Of a stretch of 5,107 nt of DNA, positions 1 through 5,107 are shown piece after piece. Each line of letters starts with the position of its first letter. The first letter of the stretch is position 1. The notes below the pieces were generated by a model that had not been told where the DNA came from, searched no databases, and saw nothing but the letters and a program-made list of their open reading frames with translations. Origin of the DNA: Sideroxydans sp. (GTDB lineage Bacteria > Pseudomonadota > Gammaproteobacteria > Burkholderiales > Gallionellaceae); NCBI GenBank assembly GCA_030823965.1, contig JAVBYP010000050.1, positions 1 through 5,107 on the forward strand. Reading direction: 5' to 3'. A program made the translations under genes and the position numbers.

Positions 1-1
1 G

Positions 2-49
2 CTGATATGTCTGGATGACATTCTGCCGCATATCCAGGCTGAATCATAA
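2..49 (+). CDS. Possible C-terminal end of an upstream gene (partial)
   Basis: The frame starting at base 2 is open from the window edge to a TAA at 47-49 and reads LICLDDILPHIQAES. The other two forward frames are stopped within the first 18 bases. The composition is protein-like and GC content drops clearly right after the stop, as expected at a gene end. Only 15 residues are visible, so no family can be named and chance openness is quite possible. If real, the gene ends about 80 bases before the next start. Confidence 0.3.
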   Translation: MICLDDILPHIQAES

Positions 50-72
50 TACATTCAAAATAGTTGCATCTT
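50..72. promoter_or_regulatory. Weak NsrR-like operator candidate
   Basis: NsrR, the NO-sensing Fe-S repressor, binds an inverted repeat of an AAGATGCATTT-like half-site with a one-base centre. Centred on base 61, the right half (AGTTGCATCTT, 62-72) matches 9 of 11 consensus positions from memory, and the left half (50-60) only about 5 of 11. The location just upstream of an NO reductase operon fits NO-responsive control. A match this imperfect in AT-rich DNA can be chance. No TTGAT-N4-ATCAA box of the FNR/DNR/NnrR type was found in 1-131. Confidence 0.28.
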
Positions 73-92
73 TATAAAATATCGAATACATT
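64..92 (+). promoter_or_regulatory. Candidate sigma-70 promoter for the orf-norC-norB unit
   Basis: TTGCAT (64-69) and TACATT (87-92) are separated by 17 bases and match the -35 and -10 consensus at 3/6 and 4/6 positions. Transcription would start near base 99, giving a leader of about 33 bases. A competing -10, TATAAA at 73-78, is a better hexamer (5/6) but has no good -35; it would fit an activator-dependent promoter. The candidate -35 overlaps the NsrR-like repeat, which would suit repression. The choice is tentative. Confidence 0.25.
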
Positions 93-131
93 GCTTTCCA
101 ATGAATCTTTAAATGAACTAGGTCCATCAAC

Positions 132-467
132 ATGATCGAACCAGCCAGTCTTGGGAATTTCTTCACCATCTTCTTCACATCCGCGATGGTCATCACGTTG
201 GGCGCATTGTATGCATTGCTATTCGCCTTCTCGCGTCTCAAGGGTGACAAGCGCCTGATGCCCTTGGCCTATCTTTCCTATGCAGGGCTACTCATCTCCA
301 CACTCTTCCTGGCTGATGCAGCCAATCTACTAAAACATCCATTTTGGACAGTCATCGTTGCATTCATGTTGGTGGGGTATCTGCTCGCGCCTCATGCGAT
401 CTGGCATTTGTGCGTAGGTACACATGCTGATGAGCATGCAGAGGTAGAGCCGATTAAGAATTTTTAA
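132..467 (+). CDS. Uncharacterised three-helix membrane protein, first gene of the norCB operon
   Basis: This 111-residue protein is not one I recognise; it does not look like NorE (COX3-like), NorF, NorQ or NorD. Hydrophobic stretches at about residues 9-33, 43-62 and 70-92 suggest three membrane helices. The first two are joined by a short basic loop (RLKGDKR, 36-41 region), which would place that loop in the cytoplasm. The third helix runs into a tail carrying H88, H92, C94, H98 and H102, a spacing that could bind a metal or haem, followed by acidic residues. The start at 132 has only a weak AGGT Shine-Dalgarno (120-123), but it is the only start that keeps the first helix intact. The stop is 21 bases before norC with no terminator between them, so co-transcription with norCB is very likely. 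A role in NO reductase assembly, cofactor insertion or stability is inferred from position only. Confidence 0.8.
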   Translation: MIEPASLGNFFTIFFTSAMVITLGALYALLFAFSRLKGDKRLMPLAYLSYAGLLISTLFLADAANLLKHPFWTVIVAFMLVGYLLAPHAIWHLCVGTHADEHAEVEPIKNF

Positions 468-475
468 CGTTAAGT

Positions 476-482
476 AAGGGAG
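476..482 (+). promoter_or_regulatory. Ribosome binding site of norC
   Basis: AAGGGAG lies six bases before the ATG at 489. It is a strong Shine-Dalgarno at good spacing and fixes the norC start. Confidence 0.75.
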
Positions 483-488
483 AAAACC

Positions 489-1082
489 ATGGCGACAAGT
501 CAGTGGTGGGCATCTGAATCATTCTGGCGCAAGACGGCCATCTGGGTCACCGGCGGGTCATTCGTCGCGTTGATCTTATTGACGATGGACACGATTCCGC
601 AAATATCCACTGGATCAAAACGTGTTCCGGCGTATTCGGTCATTAACTACCGCATCTCATACAAATTCGACGAGACACGTCACGTCCAAGTGCCAGTTAT
701 TGGTGCGAAAGAGCCTTTGTTCGGTAAAGAGTTGAATGAAGAGGAAGCCGAAGCGTTGGTCAAACTGGGTAAATTGACCACGCAGTCGAAGAACTGCATG
801 AACTGCCATACCTTGTTGGGTAACGGTGCTTACTACGCACCTGATCTGACCAAATCATGGCTGGATCAGTATTGGGGTACCAAAGAGGTGCGCGAAGTGC
901 AGATGCTCGAATTCATCAAAGACCCCTCGGACAAGCTGCACAACAGCATGGGCCGGCGCATGCCCAAGCTTGAGATCACCGATGAAGAGGCGCGCGGCGT
1001 GGTGGCTTTCCTGAAGTGGATGTCTAGCATCGACACCAACGGCTTCCCCTATAACTTCAAATCCATCGAACAGGAGAGTTGA
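489..1082 (+). CDS. norC: Nitric oxide reductase subunit C, membrane-anchored cytochrome c (enlarged form)
   Basis: NorC is the small subunit of the cytochrome c-dependent NO reductase; it takes electrons from periplasmic cytochromes and passes them to the haem b of NorB. One N-terminal helix (about residues 14-34) anchors it, with the rest in the periplasm. The single c-type haem site is C103-M-N-C106-H107, followed by TLLGNGAYYAPDL, a hallmark of NorC. The likely axial methionine is M158 in GRRMPKL, and the end FLKWMSSIDTN is also typical. At 197 residues it is about 50 longer than the Pseudomonas aeruginosa protein (about 146). Much of the excess lies between the anchor and the haem motif (about 36-102), a stretch rich in charged and aromatic residues that contains no second CxxCH. 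The stop is followed after two bases by the norB ATG, so the two are translationally close. Confidence 0.95.
   Translation: MATSQWWASESFWRKTAIWVTGGSFVALILLTMDTIPQISTGSKRVPAYSVINYRISYKFDETRHVQVPVIGAKEPLFGKELNEEEAEALVKLGKLTTQSKNCMNCHTLLGNGAYYAPDLTKSWLDQYWGTKEVREVQMLEFIKDPSDKLHNSMGRRMPKLEITDEEARGVVAFLKWMSSIDTNGFPYNFKSIEQES
1072..1076 (+). promoter_or_regulatory. Ribosome binding site deciding the norB start
   Basis: AGGAG sits inside the last codons of norC, eight bases before the ATG at 1085. A TTG at 1079 in the same frame would be only two bases from this site and overlap the norC stop, so ATG 1085 is the better start. Confidence 0.7.
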
Positions 1083-1084
1083 TC

Positions 1085-2530
1085 ATGGCGACGCTAGGAA
1101 TGTTGGATAGTGCCAACCTGAACGGTGGGCAGAAGCTAGCAGTGAAATATTTCACTGTGGCGATCGTGTTGTTCGGTGCGCAGATACTTTTTGGTCTGCT
1201 CTCGGGCTTGCAATATCTGTATCCAGACTTTTTGTACGGAATGCTGGATTTTAGTGTCAACCGCATGGTGCACATCAATGCACTGGTAGTGTGGTTGCTG
1301 TATGGATTCTTGGGCTCAGTATATTGGCTGTTGGAAGAAGAGTCGCAACATGAGGTGGTCGGACTCAAGCTCGGCAATCTGATTTACTGGGTGCTCACAG
1401 CGGCAGTGACCATCGTTGTGCTGGTGTACCTGTTCGTGCAGATCGGCCCTGGCAAGGAATCTTCCCTCTGGCTCATCAACGAAGGCCGCGAATACATCGA
1501 GGCACCGCGTTGGGCAGACATCGGCATCGTGGTCAGTGTGTTGGTGGTGTTCTTCAACGTCGCTGCCACCTTCTCCAAAGGACGCTATACCGGCATCGCG
1601 GGTGTGTTGGTGTTGGATATGTTGGCTTTGTTCGGCATCTATCTGGCTGGAATGTTTTATACGACCAACATATCCATCGATCAATACTGGTGGTGGTGGG
1701 TCATCCACTTGTGGGTAGAAGCGACATGGGAAGTGATGGTCGCCTGCATCATGGCTTATGGTCTGATGAAGGTGTTGGGTGTGAGCCGCAAGATCGTGGA
1801 GACTTGGTTGTACATCGAAGTCGCCTTGATGTTCGGTTCTGGCATCTTGGGTCTGGGTCACCACTACTTCTGGATCGGCACGCCTGAATACTGGTTCAGC
1901 ATCGGTGGCTTCTTCTCAGCACTCGAACCTATCCCGCTCGTCGCGATGGTGGTGCATGCCGTATTCGACGCAGGTGCGCGCCATGCCAAGAACTCGAACC
2001 ATCCGGCTATGGCTTGGCTGATCGCCCATGCTTTCGGTAACTTCTTCGGTGCAGGTGTGTGGGGCTTCATGCACACCTTGCCGCAGATCAATCTGTACAC
2101 CCACGGCACACAATGGTCGGCATCGCACGGTCACCTCGCCTTCTTCGGTGCCTACGCCACCATCATCATCGCCATGTTCTACCTTGGCATCCAACGTTGG
2201 CGCGGCGGCACATGGATGTCCGGCGATCTGCCTGGCAATGGCTGGAAATGGAAGTGGGCGTTGGGTCTGCTTAACCTCGGCATGGTCGGTATGACAGTCT
2301 CCATGTTGGTTTCTGGTTATGTGCAGTCACAGATCGAACGCGCGATCGAAGGCTCGACCTGGATGGGATATTTCGCGGCACAGATACATCCTTGGTTCGT
2401 TCAAGGCATGTGGTGGCGTGAAGTGTTCGGCGTAATGTTCCTAGTCGGCTTCATCTTGTTGGTGTGGGACTTGCTGACCATCGGCAAGGGTGAGAGCCGC
2501 GCCATGCAGCCAGCAGTTTCGGAGAATTGA
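1085..2530 (+). CDS. norB: Nitric oxide reductase subunit B, catalytic (cNOR type)
   Basis: NorB reduces two NO to N2O at a haem b3/non-haem iron centre in the inner membrane. It belongs to the haem-copper oxidase superfamily and should form about 12 helices. Counting from ATG 1085 (481 residues), all expected ligands are present: H63 (RMVHINALVVW) and H350 for low-spin haem b, H348 for haem b3 (SHGHLAFFG), and H208, H259 and H260 for FeB (VIHLWVEATWE and GLGHHYFW). The glutamates E212, E216 and E281 (EPIPLV) are kept. Numbering runs one ahead of the P. aeruginosa protein over most of these sites. GREYIEAPRW (134-143) holds the glutamate that probably matches the calcium-site residue. There is no N-terminal cytochrome c-like extension, so this is not the quinol-dependent qNorB; a separate NorC agrees. 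The gene ends 18 bases before a strong terminator. No norQ or norD follows, although these usually activate cNOR. Confidence 0.97.
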   Translation: MATLGMLDSANLNGGQKLAVKYFTVAIVLFGAQILFGLLSGLQYLYPDFLYGMLDFSVNRMVHINALVVWLLYGFLGSVYWLLEEESQHEVVGLKLGNLIYWVLTAAVTIVVLVYLFVQIGPGKESSLWLINEGREYIEAPRWADIGIVVSVLVVFFNVAATFSKGRYTGIAGVLVLDMLALFGIYLAGMFYTTNISIDQYWWWWVIHLWVEATWEVMVACIMAYGLMKVLGVSRKIVETWLYIEVALMFGSGILGLGHHYFWIGTPEYWFSIGGFFSALEPIPLVAMVVHAVFDAGARHAKNSNHPAMAWLIAHAFGNFFGAGVWGFMHTLPQINLYTHGTQWSASHGHLAFFGAYATIIIAMFYLGIQRWRGGTWMSGDLPGNGWKWKWALGLLNLGMVGMTVSMLVSGYVQSQIERAIEGSTWMGYFAAQIHPWFVQGMWWREVFGVMFLVGFILLVWDLLTIGKGESRAMQPAVSEN

Positions 2531-2548
2531 TTTAGTAAGAAAGTTGAT

Positions 2549-2583
2549 AGCCCATCTGGAAGTTATTTCAGATGGGCTTTTTT
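2549..2583 (+). terminator. Rho-independent terminator of the norCB operon
   Basis: A perfect 10-bp stem, AGCCCATCTG (2549-2558) with CAGATGGGCT (2569-2578), can extend by one G-U and two A-T pairs to a 13-bp stem with a GTTA loop. It is followed by a T run ending at 2583. It begins 18 bases after the norB stop and separates norCB from nirS. Confidence 0.92.
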
Positions 2584-4360
<1,777 letters not shown>

Positions 4361-4377
4361 GCCGTAGGAAGTCCCGC

Positions 4378-4406
4378 AAAGGGCGGGTTCATCCCGCCCT
4401 TTTTTT
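4378..4406 (+). terminator. Rho-independent terminator after nirS
   Basis: GGGCGGG (4381-4387) pairs with CCCGCCC (4393-4399) around a TTCAT loop. Flanking AAA (4378-4380) can pair with the first three of seven Ts (4400-4406). It begins 17 bases after the nirS stop. A CCCGC at 4373-4377 could alternatively pair with GCGGG at 4383-4387, which would break the terminator stem. The T-tract ends only 15 bases before the next gene's ATG. Confidence 0.92.
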
Positions 4407-4421
4407 CGGCACAAAAGAATC

Positions 4422-5107
4422 ATGAAAACCCAATCGAGTTTAACACCCACAATTTTCTTGTTGCCGTTCATTGCTATAACGCCCATGGTGGCGTGGGCAG
4501 CAGAGGGCAGCATTCAATCATCCTTGGATGAAGTGGTCGTGACCGCGACTCGGACAGGTGTGACGTCTTCTGATGCACCTGCCGCAGTGACGGTGATCAA
4601 AGCCAGCGATATACAGAATAAGAACGCATCTCGCTTGGGGGATGCACTGGATCAAGTGCCAAGTCTCTACCTGCGCGGCGGCGCACTCGGGCAGTCCCAA
4701 GGTACGGTGGGTACTAGCGGCATGTCTTTGCGCGGCATCGATCAAACAAGGACGCTCGTTCTACTAGACGGCCAGCCCATACAAGATGCGGCAACAGGAA
4801 AGGTGAATTGGCGTACACCCTTTATGGAAGATATCGAGCGCATCGAAGTGGTGCCGGGTGCTTTCTCCTCCTTGTATGGGAGCAATGCTATCGGCGGTGT
4901 GGTCAACATCATCACCAAGCAACCAACCAAGCGCGAATTGACTGCCAAGATCAAGAAGGGTTGGGGGGATGCCAGTGGTGAGGATGCCAGCGTGTATTTC
5001 CGCGACAAGATGGAAAATGGGATTGGTTTTGCGGGAGGGGTAGGGAGGCAGATACGCGATAGCTATGTGAACGACTATGTCGTTGCAAAGCCAGGTTGCC
5101 CACCAGC
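4422..5107 (+). CDS. TonB-dependent outer-membrane receptor, N-terminal part (runs off the window)
   Basis: The frame is open from ATG 4422 to the window end (228 full codons), so only the export signal, the plug domain and the first barrel strands are seen. Residues 1-26 form a Sec signal peptide (cleavage after AWA). DEVVVTATR (36-44) is a TonB box. The plug follows with SLRGIDQTRTLVLLDG, the IERIEVVPG motif and the closing SLYGSNAIGGVVNIITK, all typical of the BtuB/FepA-like superfamily. Barrel sequence starts near residue 172. Such receptors use TonB energy to import iron chelates, haem, cobalamin, copper or other scarce ligands; the ligand cannot be told here. The neighbouring nirS needs haem c and haem d1, so an iron or haem supply role is possible but inferred. 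The Shine-Dalgarno is weak (AAAAGAA, 4413-4419), and the start sits just after the nirS terminator. A later ATG (4485) would destroy the signal peptide. Confidence 0.93.
   Translation, partial: MKTQSSLTPTIFLLPFIAITPMVAWAAEGSIQSSLDEVVVTATRTGVTSSDAPAAVTVIKASDIQNKNASRLGDALDQVPSLYLRGGALGQSQGTVGTSGMSLRGIDQTRTLVLLDGQPIQDAATGKVNWRTPFMEDIERIEVVPGAFSSLYGSNAIGGVVNIITKQPTKRELTAKIKKGWGDASGEDASVYFRDKMENGIGFAGGVGRQIRDSYVNDYVVAKPGCPP

Noticed and set aside
4..34. Inverted repeat GATATG/CATATC at the window start
   Set aside because: Six-base arms with a 19-base loop and no T-tract; probably coding sequence of an upstream gene.
44..250. Minus-strand frame of 68 codons over the upstream region
   Set aside because: It overlaps the start of the membrane protein gene and the likely promoter; no ribosome binding site or domain-like composition supports it.
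423..438. Small hairpin CATGCT-GATG-AGCATG near the end of the membrane protein gene
   Set aside because: Only six base pairs, within coding sequence for the His-rich tail, and not followed by Ts.
464..473. Perfect 10-base palindrome TTAACGTTAA over the stop codon before norC
   Set aside because: Short, AT-rich and without a T-tract or flanking symmetry; it can easily arise by chance and does not form a terminator.
1688..1700. TGG-repeat run in norB
   Set aside because: It encodes the consecutive tryptophans before the VIHLWVEATWE motif, a normal feature of NorB rather than a repeat expansion.
1316..1864. Long open frame on the minus strand opposite norB (182 codons), plus smaller ones on both strands
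   Set aside because: It is fully antisense to a conserved gene with unmistakable active-site motifs; its translation is His/Asp/Gln-rich low-quality sequence typical of a shadow frame.

Overview
The window reads as a denitrification (nitrite to nitric oxide to nitrous oxide) locus from a Gram-negative bacterium, most likely a betaproteobacterium. The basis is a moderate-GC chromosome, a NorB and a cytochrome cd1 that match the Pseudomonas/Paracoccus-type families residue by residue at their active sites, Sec signal peptides, and a TonB-dependent outer-membrane receptor. A Nitrosomonadales/Gallionellaceae-like host is a guess from general feel and cannot be proved from this window.

Layout, all genes on the + strand. 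Positions 2-49 look like the last codons of an upstream gene. Positions 50-131 are an AT-rich promoter region with a weak NsrR-like site. At 132-467 lies an unrecognised three-helix membrane protein with a His/Cys-rich tail. It is closely followed by norC (489-1082, enlarged cytochrome c subunit) and norB (1085-2530, catalytic subunit of cytochrome c-dependent nitric oxide reductase). A strong intrinsic terminator (2549-2583) closes this three-gene unit. nirS (2639-4360, cytochrome cd1 nitrite reductase) follows as its own unit, closed by a second strong terminator (4378-4406). Only 15 bases after that T-tract, the signal peptide and plug domain of a TonB-dependent receptor begin (4422 onward); this gene runs off the window.

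How the genes work together: periplasmic NirS reduces nitrite to NO, and the membrane NorCB complex reduces the toxic NO to N2O with electrons from periplasmic cytochromes. The small membrane protein is probably co-transcribed with norCB and may serve assembly or stability of the reductase; this is inferred from context only. The receptor may supply iron, haem, copper or another cofactor, but its substrate cannot be read from the sequence. No NorQ/NorD activation genes and no haem d1 biosynthesis genes occur in the window, so they must lie elsewhere if both enzymes are active. There is no sign of mobile elements, CRISPR, tRNA or rRNA. The one genuinely undescribed component candidate is the small protein at 132-467; the enlarged NorC and the crowded nirS-receptor junction are the next most interesting points.
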